From contig JAIOJX010000032.1 in NCBI GenBank assembly GCA_022376925.1, positions 173,625,979 to 173,689,978 on the forward strand: 64,000 nucleotides of DNA. Reading direction: 5' to 3'. Under the pieces are notes generated by a model. That model was given only the letters and a program-made list of their open reading frames with translations. It ran no database searches and had not been told where the DNA came from. The position numbers and the translations under genes are program-made. Below, in pieces: positions 31,901 through 43,900 of this stretch. Numbering within the stretch: the stretch's first letter is position 1; each line of letters opens with the position of its first letter. This DNA is from Tragulus kanchil (lineage: Eukaryota > Chordata > Mammalia > Artiodactyla > Tragulidae).

Positions 31901-34900
31901 CGTACAGCAGGGGGAGCGCAGCTGGGCGGGCGCGAGGGCGGCGGGGCACGTGGGTGGGCTGCGCCCTCTGCCGCGCGCCTGCAGCTGCCGCGACACTGTC
32001 AATGGGCCGTCAGTCCGGTTCAGTGGCTCCGTCGTGTCCGACTCTGAGACCCGTGGACGGCAGCCCGCAGGCTTCCCTGTCCTCCACCATCTCCGGGAGC
32101 GGCTCAACTCAGGTCCACTGACTCACTGATGCCATCCAGCCTTTTTTTTAACATTTTTTTTTTATAATACAAACAAAAAGTTAAAAAAAGACATCTAGAA
32201 AAGCCAAACTCACAGCGACAGAGGACAGACTGGTGGCGGGCAGGGTGGGGTGGGGTGGCCGAGGAGGCAGGCAGAGGGCACCCCCGCCTGGTGCCAGGAC
32301 CGCACGCTGGGGTGGCACGGGCGGCGCGGGGACCGTGGCTGCTGACGCCGTGCTGAACACCGGGGGAGCGAGGGAGCGGGTCTGGAAGCTCAGCACACAC
32401 GGGCCTGGAGGGACCGGCACCACTACCAGGCGTCACTGCAGACCGGGTCCAGCAGGTGGATCACGGACCAGCGTTCTCCACAGCCAGGGAGAACAAGCCG
32501 AGAAGGACTGGGCTGAGGCAGCTGCTGGGGAAGAGGTGCGGGGCCCCGCCGAGAGCCGGCGATGGAGAGCGGGGTGTGGGGGCCCCCACTGAGAGCCGGC
32601 GATGGAGAGCGGGGTGCGGGGCCCCGCCGAGAGCCGGCAGTCTCGCTTCTGGGGACACAGCCCAAGGGAATGAGACTGCCGTTCCCAGGGGATGGCTCAG
32701 CCCACGCCCACCGTCAGGGGTTCCTGATGGCCACGACGTGGAGGCAACCTGGGCATCCACCGACAGACGAGTGGATAAAGCTGAGCCCCGTGCCTGCGCG
32801 TGCATGCACACACGGACGGACACACACACACGTTTACATGACGGAGCACCGCGCCACGAGAAGGAAGGCAGTCCTGCCATTCGGGACGACACGCACGCTG
32901 TGCTGAGAGGCACGCCAGGGAAGCCAGGCGTGGCGTGACCTCACAGAAAAGCCTGAGAAGCCAGGACGGGACACGGGCGCCCAGCGGGGCTGCCGTACAG
33001 CAGGGGGAGCGCAGCTGGGCGGGCGCGAGGGCGGCGGGGCACGTGGGTGGGCTGCGCCCTCTGCCGCGCGCCTGCAGCTGCCGCGACACTGTCAATGGGC
33101 CGTCAGTCCGGTTCAGTGGCTCCGTCGTGTCCGACTCTGAGACCCGTGGACGGCAGCCCGCAGGCTTCCCTGTCCTCCACCATCTCCGGGAGCGGCTCAA
33201 CTCAGGTCCACTGACTCACTGATGCCATCCAGCCTTTTTTTTAACATTTTTTTTTTATAATACAAACAAAAAGTTAAAAAAAGACATCTAGAAAAGCCAA
33301 ACTCACAGCGACAGAGGACAGACTGGTGGCGGGCAGGGTGGGGTGGGGTGGCCGAGGAGGCAGGCAGAGGGCACCCCCGCCTGGTGCCAGGACCGCACGC
33401 TGGGGTGGCACGGGCGGCGCGGGGACCGTGGCTGCTGACGCCGTGCTGAACACCGGGAGGAGCGAGGGGAGCGGGTCTGGAAGCTCAGCACACACCAGGA
33501 GAGGCGGCCGTGTGAGGTCACGGACGAGTCTGCCTGCCTCCCGTGGCAATCATTTACAGCACGCAGTGTACCAGGGCACCACGCTGTGCGCCTTGAACTC
33601 GGCCAACGTCAGAGGTTAACTACGTCTCAGCAGAGCTGGATTAGAAAAACCTCACTGAATGGCACGCACAGAAAACCAGTGGTGCAGGGCACAAGCTGGA
33701 TTCAAGAAGGAAAAGGATAAAGTGCTCCTGCAGCCCTCGGGATGAACTCAGCAAGAGGCCAAACGTGCTCCCGACGGAGTGTGGCAGTGACACGGGGTCC
33801 TGGGGGGTGACACCCTCCCGGGGGCTCACGCCCCTGTTCCGAAGGGCAATCCTCCCGGTCACCTGGACAGACCAGCACGCCTCCCTGGACCCCGTGCTGC
33901 CCTCTGCAGACCCGCACAGCCCCCGCCGCGAGGCCAGCCCGGGGCCCTGCCGCGCCTGCCTCGTGGGCCGCCCGAGTCTGGAGAAGCGCCTGCTTTGTCT
34001 CAGAGCCTGAGAGCCCTCTTTCCCCGCGGGAACGCCCTGGACAGCGTTCTCGCCCTGGAGGGACGCCTGGCCGCTCGGCCCTTGCTGGCCCGTCCTCACC
34101 CCGCCGGCAGGATGTTGGCCGCCTCCCGACTCGGGCCCTCCCCCAGCCCCCGAGCCCGCCGAGCTGCCCAGGGCACGGCTCCGCCACGGCGCCCCGGATC
34201 CGAGCGCGCGGCCCGGGGCCTGCACGCGGAACGAGCCTGGGCGCCTGCCCGCGCGGCTCCCCTGCCCTCCTGCGGCGGGTGCTCGGCCGCACCGCCCCGC
34301 GCCCCGCGCTCTGAGCTCGCCAGCCTGGCGGCAGGCCCGGGGCCTCGGCACTCGCCACTCTGTGGGCCTGGAAGGCCGTCCCCACGCTCTTCACGGGGAA
34401 GGCCCCTCTCACCTGGGTCAACTCAGACGCGCCCTCCGAGAGACCCCTCCTCACTGGAGCGCCTCTGTCCCCGGCCCCGCCCACCACGGGACCCCTGACA
34501 TCTGCCCCAGGGCACCTCCCAGGGCGCCCAGCTGTCTTGTTCATGGGTCTTTCTGACACAAAAACGAGCTCCGTGCAGGCAGGGCCGTGCAGGCCGCAGC
34601 CAGAAGCCGGCTGACCGCGGCCCTCCACAGAGCCTGCTGACCGCCGAGACCCCTCCCCCCGATCCCGGGGGGCCGCCAGGGCTCCCCTGCCGCCTTGGGA
34701 GATTTGGCGAGCCTGGGCCCGAGCTGCCCCTGCTGTGGGCTGCGGGCTGTTCCCCTTCGGTCTGGGATGGCACTGGCGGCATCCCTCAGCGCCTCTAGGA
34801 GCCTGCAGATCCAGGCCACACTTGGCCCGTGGCTACTATGGGACTGCCCCTGATTGTTTCTGAGTGATCTCGGTTTCAAATAACCCATCTGTTATGTCAG

Positions 34901-37900
34901 GTTTTGGCTGAGGAAACATGGCTGGCGTCTCTCTGGGAAATGCAGAGGAGGGAGAGCAGGCGGGCTGCGGGGCCAGCCCGGGGCCTGCGGGCTCAGGAGG
35001 GGCGGCGAGGACTTCCTGAGCCCAGCTGCTGTCCACACGTGACTGCCCCTTGGGAGGGACGAGCAGGCCTTCTGGTGGGGTGGAGGGAGGCATGGAGGCG
35101 GGCAAGATCCCCTGGGCAGCCCGGCGTCATGGTCAGCGAGGACAGAGCTGGGATTCCACCTCAGCTGAGCCCTGGGGCCTCGCTGGACAGTCACCCCCCG
35201 GGCCCCGGGCCCCCCGTCGGGGAGAGGCCAGGTAGAGCTGGCCTGCCCTGTGCCTCACCAAGCCAGCCCACCCTCTCCCAGAGACAGCTGTTAGACGGCA
35301 GGGCGCGGCGGGGTCCGGAGTGTTAGTCACGGGCAGGGGACAGAGGCGGCCCAGCGACGGGCGGTTCGGTACCTAGAGAGAGGCTGTGACGGCAGGGGGC
35401 TCCTAGCTTCGGGGCTCCTGGCCACAGATGGGGCTCTACGTGTGGACGGAACGGAACAGAGGTGAGTGGGTGCTGCGGTCCGCCTGGGCCCCGACCTGGG
35501 CGCAGCACGGGCTTCCCGGGGCAGCTCACCTGGACAGCAAGGAGGCCACGGGCTTCTCCGCCGAGCTGCTCCGCTCCCAGGGCTTCCGGCCGGCCTCTGT
35601 CGGTCACGTCATGGACGAAGCGCCTCAGGGCTGGGAGGGCACCAGGGGCCCCTCACCCCACGGCCTTTCGGGCAGGGGGCCCCGCCCAGCTCCCCATCCC
35701 AGCGGAGGCCCGGCTCCCTCGGCCCAGGCGGCCTCCGTCACCCTACGGCTCCCCACTCGGGGCAGGCGCCCCTGCTCCCTCGACTCAGTGACCCTGACTT
35801 TGGCCTGGTTTCAAGTCTGCCCACCACGGACGTCCTTGGAAGGTGAGCCGACTGTTAGGGAAGCTCTGAACTTCCCGCGCCTCCAGCAGTGGGCTGAGTG
35901 GAGCAAGGAGGCCCCCGCCCGCGCTCGGGCGGCCCGAGGTCCACAGCGGCGTGGGGGCCAGCCCTGGTGCCCCACGGAGCCTCGCTGTCCCCGACTCCGG
36001 GGCTGTCCCCACACGCTGCTCCTGGCTCTTTCCCAACCTGGCCTCGGAAGGGGATCTGCCTTGCCTTTATCTTTGTTAAGGGCTGTTTAACTGTTTCACT
36101 CGACTTCCAGAGACCCGCTGGGCTGCAGCGTTTCCTGACCTGGCGGGATGAGCAGAGGCGGGCAAGATCCCCTGGGCAGCCCGGCGTCATGGTCAGCGAG
36201 GACAGAGCTGGGATTCCACCTCAGCTGAGCCCTGGGGCCTCGCTGGACAGTCACCCCCCGGGCCCCGGGCCCCCCGTCGGGGAGAGGCCAGGTAGAGCTG
36301 GCCTGCCCTGTGCCTCACCAAGCCAGCCCACCCTCTCCCAGAGACAGCTGTTAGACGGCAGGGCGCGGCGGGGTCCGGAGTGTTAGTCACGGGCAGGGGA
36401 CAGAGGCGGCCCAGCGACGGGCGGTTCGGTACCTAGAGAGAGGCTGTGACGGCAGGGGGCTCCTAGCTTCGGGGCTCCTGGCCACAGATGGGGCTCTACG
36501 TGTGGACGGAACGGAACAGAGGTGAGTGGGTGCTGCGGTCCGCCTGGGCCCCGACCTGGGCGCAGCACGGGCTTCCCGGGGCAGCTCACCTGGACAGCAA
36601 GGAGGCCACGGGCTTCTCCGCCGAGCTGCTCCGCTCCCAGGGCTTCCGGCCGGCCTCTGTCGGTCACGTCATGGACGAAGCGCCTCAGGGCTGGGAGGGC
36701 ACCAGGGGCCCCTCACCCCACGGCCTTTCGGGCAGGGGGCCCCGCCCAGCTCCCCATCCCAGCGGAGGCCCGGCTCCCTCGGCCCAGGCGGCCTCCGTCA
36801 CCCTACGGCTCCCCACTCGGGGCAGGCGCCCCTGCTCCCTCGACTCAGTGACCCTGACTTTGGCCTGGTTTCAAGTCTGCCCACCACGGACGTCCTTGGA
36901 AGGTGAGCCGACTGTTAGGGAAGCTCTGAACTTCCCGCGCCTCCAGCAGTGGGCTGAGTGGAGCAAGGAGGCCCCCGCCCGCGCTCGGGCGGCCCGAGGT
37001 CCACAGCGGCGTGGGGGCCAGCCCTGGTGCCCCACGGAGCCTCGCTGTCCCCGACTCCGGGGCTGTCCCCACACGCTGCTCCTGGCTCTTTCCCAACCTG
37101 GCCTCGGAAGGGGATCTGCCTTGCCTTTATCTTTGTTAAGGGCTGTTTAACTGTTTCACTCGACTTCCAGAGACCCGCTGGGCTGCACGCGTTTCCTGAC
37201 CTGGCGGGATGAGCAGAGGGGCGGAGGCGCCACCCCTGGGGCAGCAGGGGCCCGCTGCTGAGCTGAGCCTGGGACTGCAGGCTGGGCGACCCCCGCTGCG
37301 CCTGCGGGGAGGCTCCAGGCGCTGGACCACGCCTGAGCGCTGCGCGGGTGGCCCAGGGCAGACCACCCACGCGCACGGAGCTTCTAAATGGGAACACGCT
37401 ACCGCTCCACGGGGATGTGGTGTTCCCGCAGCCGCTGAGAATCGTGGCGCCCCGAGGAGAGGCCGCGGGCCACGGCCTCACCAGGAGGCAGACGTGCCAG
37501 CGGCGTGTCAGGACGTGGCACCCGGGCAGAGACAGAGCCACACCCCGGCGGGCTGCCAGCAGTGGGCCGGAGCCTCCCGCACGGGCGGGGCTGGGGCGGT
37601 TCTCTCTGTCCCCCGCCCCCGCCACGCTCCCGAGCGAGGCCCAGCTCAGCGCAGACCCCGAGACGCTGGCGGAGGGACCAGCCGCAAGGGCTTCCGGCCA
37701 CCGCGGCACCCGGAGGTGCTCTTCTAACGACACGCCCGCCCCAGAGCTCAGACGGGGAGCAGTCTGGGGCCGCCTGCTCTTCAGGCCTCATCTGGCGGGC
37801 TCCTCAGGGGGCAGGACGCCAGGTGAAGCCTGCGACACTGGCGTTTTTCCGGGAGCAGATGGTGGCATCTACCTGCCCCTCTTCAGAGCCTGGCCCGAGG

Positions 37901-40900
37901 CCGGAACCCGAGCCCCAGGCACGGTCTCCCCAGCCCCGGGAGGGCCAGGCAGGCCCGCTGGCAGAGCCGGGCAGCTGGACGGGCGGTCTCTCCTCCAGGG
38001 TGCCCCGCTCCCGCCTGGCTCGAGGGGACAGGCGCAGCTGCCCAGGCGGGGGCTTCGGAGCCTGACAGCGGGCGCCCCAGCGCTGCCTCTGCTCATCCGT
38101 CCTGGAGGACCCCTGCCGCTCTGAGACCCTGTGCCCGGCGCAGGCAGGGCGGCGCCCCTTACCTGACGAGTTGGGGGGCTGCTGGCTGGCTGCTCGGGTC
38201 CCTGGAGACGGAGAGGTGCTCGGCTCTTCCTGAAAGAGAAGAGACGGGCCCTGCTGTCAACCGGGCCAGGAGGCCGGCTGGGCGGGGACCTTCGGGCCAG
38301 GTCATCTAGGAGACCTCCGTTTTCCAAATTTCCAATTACCCAGTGACCTGCATAGTCAGAACAAGGTGCTGCAGGAATGAAATCCCCAGGTGGCGTGGGG
38401 GAGGAGCGCCAGCCCAGGCAGGCGGGAGGAGAAGCTCGGGGGACGCGGCGGGCGCAGCCCGGGCTGCGGGCACCGGCGCTGTGCACAGGCTCGCCGTCCC
38501 TCGTGGGCGGTCCTGCAGCCCGGGTGCCCGCCAGCCCTGCGGGCCGGGCCAGGCTGGCCACGGGCACAGCCGAGTCCGGGAGACCCCGGCCCTGCAGTCT
38601 TCTTTCACAGGCGAGGGGAGAGGGCTGAGGACAGCCGCCCCCAGCCTCCCTGGCACTGCTGCCGGCTGGCCCCAGCGCCTGCACGTGTCCCCGCTGCCCC
38701 GCCTGCGGGCCTTGCTCTCGAGGACGGGGGCCGCGTCCTGTCCACCCCGGAGCCTGGCCCCGGCAGGGCTCCACAACGGGGCACAGGCGTGTCCGCCCCG
38801 GCCGTGGACGGAGTCCGCGGGGATACTGGTAGTGGAGGCGAGCAGTAGTAACACACGCTGCTGTTCCGCATCACACGCATTCAAGAAAGAGCTTAGACCA
38901 TCAGGAAAGCGGTTCCTGTTGAGTAGTACTAACAGCTCCTCCATTTATCTTAAGCAAAACACACACAATGACCACCTGGAGCTTCTGACCAGGGACAGCC
39001 CGCTGACCTGATGAGACTGGGCTGGCCTAATTCCAGTGAAGCCAAGGTTGCCTGCTGGACGCTCATGTCAGCTCTGTCCCCGACCCGGTCCACCTGGGGC
39101 TTGGGGCGGGGGATCGGAGGCCACGCTGCCTCCAGGGCCAGGACGCGGGGCTCACTGCTCCCAGGCGGCACTCAGCCCAGCTCTCCAGCCAGCGTGAGCT
39201 TGCGAGCTAGTACCATGGAGGCTCACCCCTGGCCCCGACGCCGAGAGCAGACCCGGCATCCGTCAGGCACCCCCAGCCCGCATGTGTGGAGCAAAGGAAT
39301 TCTGGGAGTTGCGGATCCAGGGGCCAAAGAACGTGTGAGGCCGTGGATCCCAGGGCCGTCTCCCGAGGCCTCGCACTTCCTGAGTGGAATGAATGAAACA
39401 CGGTAAATCAACACACACGCCTGGGACCAGACCCAAAGGACACAGGCAAGAGAGGAAGGCACCGTGGGGGACACAAGAGTGGCTGAGGGCCTCCGGAAAG
39501 CCGTCACTGTCATCCAGCCATCATTTCAAAATAACTAGTAAGAGCGCTCCCGACCTACAGGAAGTGGGACGCATCCTCAGAGGAGCGACACAGCTGCCCG
39601 CGGCCGAGGGGCGGCGCACCTGCCAGAGTCCTCGGCCTCCACCCTCAGGATGCCTTCCTTCCTCACACAATGTCTGCTTGTTTTCCATTAATTATAAACC
39701 CGGCACGTGTTCTGTGAAGATCTGGAAAACACTGAGGAGTATACAAATGAAAAACCCAGGGACGTGCCTGGAGGCCAGCGGTTAGGGCTTGGTGCCTCCA
39801 CTGCTGAAAGCCCAGATTCGATCCCTGGTTGGGGGACGAAGATCCCGCAAGCCGCGTGGTGCGGCCACAGAGAGAAAGAAGAGCTGGCCTCTGGTGTCCT
39901 CGGCGGCTGCGCCTGCTCTGCCGTGCGGGGCTGCCCTAGCCCTCCTCTGGAAGAGGCCACTCCCAGGCTGGGCGGCCCTCTCGGACGGCGTGGGGCCAAA
40001 GCAAACAGAACAGGCAGTGGCTTGGAGGCCTCTTGAAAAAGGAAAGATAGGGCTTCCCTGGGGGTCCAGTGGGTGAAGAGTCCGCCTTGCAGTGCAAGGG
40101 GCAGCGGTTGGATCCCTGGCCCGGGAGGATCTCATGTGCCGTGGAACGGCTGGGCTGGTGTGTCCAACTGCGAGCCAGCGCTCTGGAGCGCACGCGCCCA
40201 GAGCTGGTGCTCTGAAGTGAGAGAGGCCACTGCCATGGGAAGCCCACACAGGCTGAAGAATAAAAATGGATGAAAACAAATGATGACCTAGAGGCAAACA
40301 ACAATAACCAAAACAACAACAACAACAAAACTTAAAAAATAAAAATAAAAGGAAAGATAAAGGGGAGTCAGAGGAAGAAAACTATCGCTGGGGTCGACCA
40401 CGACTCCTGGGTGCCTGGGACTTAAAACCCACTCTTCCTGGAGCCCGGGGGGCAGGAGGCCAGGTGTGGCGGCTGGGCCTGGGCGGGGTGATCCCCAGGC
40501 TCCTGGCCACACAGGCCTCTGCAGTTTGACAAACTGGTGTGGAGTTAGCTGGACGAACTCCACGCTAGGTGCAAAGCACGCAGATAGCGTTAACATGCAC
40601 GCGTGGCCCTCGCAGGGCTGGCGGTCTGGTAGGAAAGAGCACGTGTGAACACAGTAAACGCACGTGCTGAGGGCTGGGAGTGGAGAGGGCCCAGGGCCCA
40701 GCCGCAGGGAGCCTTACCTAGCCTGAAGTCTGGGGCCCATTTCTCAGGGAGCAATGTTTATGCAGAGACGTGTGGACTGGGGAGGCGTCAGCTGGGGGGG
40801 CTGGGGAAGGGAGGGCCGCAGGCAGGGCTGGAGCCCTGGGTCACACGGGCGCGCCTCGCCCTGCCACCGCCGGGCAGCTGTGTTTTCTGCCTCCTTCGGC

Positions 40901-43900
40901 CACTGGCATGCAGCCTGCACGCCGTTTGTAGCTAAGGCCTCAGCCGTTTCAGCTGGAGTCTGTATTTCCAGGGAAAGCCTAACTTTGAGGACCAGCGGGT
41001 TAGCCCGCTGAGGGGAGGCGCACGCGGGGTCTGTGTGGAGAGAGGGGCTCCGGATCCCGCTCGGGACAAGCGCCAGAGCCCCAGCGCCTCTGCCCAGCCG
41101 GGCTCTGTGGGCTCGGTGGACTCGAGTGGCGTCTTTTAAAAGCAGAAATAAATACAAACTGCCCTGGTCTCAGGGCTGGCACCCCTCCCGTGACGGCACT
41201 CTCCGCCCCCCGTCCGCTGAGGGGGAGACCTGTCCGCGTGGCCCCTGGAGCTCCCCAGACCCCAGGGCTTCTGCTCGAGGCGCTCCTGGCTGGATCCCGC
41301 GTCGCCGCCTCCTATCTGCCTCTCCCGCGAGGCTGCCGGGTGCTCCGTGAGCGCGGGCCGGCCCCTGGGGTAGGGGGGCACGCTGGGGCCCAGGCCTCGT
41401 CCGCCGCCCTCCGACCATCACCCAGTGACGCCTCATCACGTCTGTCTAAACCCGGGGCGCCCAGGGCCCGGAGGCCTGGACTGAGTCCCCCGGGGTGGGA
41501 AGCCGCGCGTCCGCTTACCGTTTGGCTCTCGTCCTCCTTCTTGTCGGCTGGCCTGTCCGTCTGGGAGGCGGCTTTTCTCCTAGCGGAGAGTGGGGGGGGG
41601 GGAGGCGCCGTCAGCCCCGGCGGTCTCCCGGCAGCTGGCTCCGCGCCTCCTCGGTGCAGGCGCGGGGGGGTCCTCAGCGGCTCCTGCTGGCATCTAAGCC
41701 CTGCTTCATGTGAACGAAGCAACGGACCCAGGCGCCCGTCAGGCCCGTGGCGATGCCGGAGTGAGTGTCCAGGCCTTCTGCGCTGGTCGCAGGACCCTGG
41801 ACACCACGCCGGTCTGGGCTGGGGGCGTGGGGGCACCTGCACCTGTCTACAGCAGCGGAGAAGCAGGAGGTGGTCTCCACCCTGTCCAGGGCAGAACAGC
41901 TGGGTGACGGCTATGGTCCGCGACACCCAGGGCTGGCCACGAGGCCCAGGAGAGCCACGCATCGCCGGCCAGGCTGGGGCGGCCCGCCTGCAGGCAGCCC
42001 GCTCCTTCACCCGACAGGCGCCTCCCCGGGAGCCCAGCAGTCACGAGGAGCAGCACGTGCCCAGGAAGGAACGGCTCCGACAGACGGCTCTGCTCACGAC
42101 GGCACGCCCCGCGAAGACGCGCTGCTCACTGCTGACGCAGGGGGCACCGACCTCGGGCTCATTCCCAAGGCTATACACACACAGCTCCTCTGAAGAACAC
42201 ACAGCTCTCAAGAGCTCACAGGCGAGCTGTCCAGCAAGGGGGAAGCTGGCTTGACGGGACGACGACACCGGGGTGGGGGGGCTGTCCTGTCGAGGGGCCG
42301 GCCCACGTGCAGCCCCTCAGCCGCAGGGGCTCCTCCCTTCGCGCCCTGGGAAGGACAGGCCCTCCTGGAGGGCGGGAATCACCCTGCCTTCCTCCTCCCC
42401 ACCGCACGCCTGCTCGGTGCTGTCCCTGTCTCTGGCTGGCCCAGCTCCTCCCTGCCTTGTCCCGTCCGCACTCCCAGCGCCGTCTGCAAGCGCCAGCAGC
42501 ACCTCCTGACCTGTCCCCACGCTTACAGGGCCGCTCCTGCCCAGGGCCAGCGCTGAGTCACGTACGAAACCACACGCCAGGCCCCGCCAGCGTGGGGCGC
42601 CCTGTGCCGGGCGCCTGTGCACACTGCTCCCCTGCCCGGGGCCAAGAAGGGACGCCGGGTGGCCCTCGGAGGGCGGGGGCAGCGACTCCGCCCGGAGCTC
42701 CATTCAGAGCAACAGCCCACAAAGGAGTCTGCCGGCGGCTTCCGCCCGACACCCTGGCCCCGAGCGGGGCCGCTCCTGGCCGGCCGTGCCGGGCGCGTGT
42801 TCTCCGCGGGCCTGGCTCTGCCTCTAGGCTCGGGCGCCTCCCTGGCTCCTGGCACAGCAGCCTTTTCCTGTGCTCGGAGGCTTCCTCTCGGTTTGGGCTA
42901 AACCATCTAGCCAAGCTGTCACTGTGGACGCACCGGTGTTGGGGTTGGGGAGCGTGTGACTATTCTGTCTTGAAAGAAATCTATTTTTGAACGTGAGCCT
43001 CCCCCGCCCCCAGAACGGAACCCAACGTGCCTGCCCAGCGAGGCTGCTTCTCTTGGGCAACAAGGAGCACGCCGGCGGGCGAGGCCAGGGCACTGGGACC
43101 GGCCGGCGTACTCTTGCCGCCCCGCGGGCCTCCTGCAAGTAGAGCCCGAGCTCCGCGACCTTTCCAAGAGGGAGCCACCTCATCTCTCCACCAGCTCAGG
43201 ATTCGGCTGGGGACAACCAGGAGCCCTGGCGACAGGCTGGTGGCCGTGAGGGAGCTGGACGCGAGCGGGTGAGGGTCGGGGTGGAGGCCCGCGCCGGGGC
43301 CCAGAGCCGAGCGGGACGGGGAGGGGCTGCTGCTCCGCCCGAGGGCTGGCCCTCGGGGCCCCGCCGCCTCGCCGCTCCTCCTGTGGCCTCTGTGACACCC
43401 CCCGCAGGCCGTCATCACCCACTCCCCACGGGGTGCACGCCTCTTTCTCCCCTGAGGGTTTCTCTGAAACTATCTCCACGTGTCTCTCTGCTCAGCACCA
43501 GGCTGGTACCTGACTGGTTAAACTGAAATGAGGAGGCTCTGGCGCGGAGGGCCCCCCTCTGGCTCGACGTCTCAGACTGACCCTGGAGCACGGAGAGGAC
43601 CCGCCGTCCCCCTGCTCAGCCAAAGCCAGGGCCGGTGGCTCCCGGGCGGCTCCCCGGGGCTGGCCTGCGAGCAGGGGCTCCCGGCCGGCGGCCGAGCCTG
43701 GGGGCAGCCGGAGTGCTCACCTCTTGGCCAGCAGCTTGTTCATTTCCTCCATGAGGCCTCCGCCGCCGCCCCCACTGCTGGCCCGGCTGGCGTCTGACTT
43801 GGAGGTGCCGCTGGGACTGGAGCCCCCGGACGCATCTTCTGGCTGGGGGAGAGGACGTGGCGCTTCAGGCTGGGGTCCGAGGGAGGACGGGGCTTGAGGG

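Larger units (their letters stand above)
31316..33495. repeat. Tandem duplication 9
   Basis: Left 31316-32394, right 32395-33495. The right copy has 14 extra bases in a CA-rich run at about 32810-32830, and the left end lacks bases. Confidence 0.93.
28979..35529 (-). other. EVL: EVL 3' introns
   Basis: These introns interrupt the exons at 29970 and 30363. I see one SINE, a duplicated BovB tail, a short minisatellite and one 1.1 kb duplication, but no further exon. In particular, the optional 21-residue EVL exon was not recognised between 30430 and 35529. Confidence 0.6.
35096..37214. repeat. Tandem duplication 10, over an EVL exon
   Basis: Left 35096-36155, right 36156-37214 (unit 1060). 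The only difference I saw is GCTGCAGCG against GCTGCACGCG near the left end. Confidence 0.94.
36657..43720 (-). other. EVL: EVL middle introns
   Basis: This GC-rich intron sequence surrounds the exons at 38163 and 41519. It carries two SINEs (39759 and 40050) and an AAC-rich tail. I found no extra exon. Confidence 0.6.
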
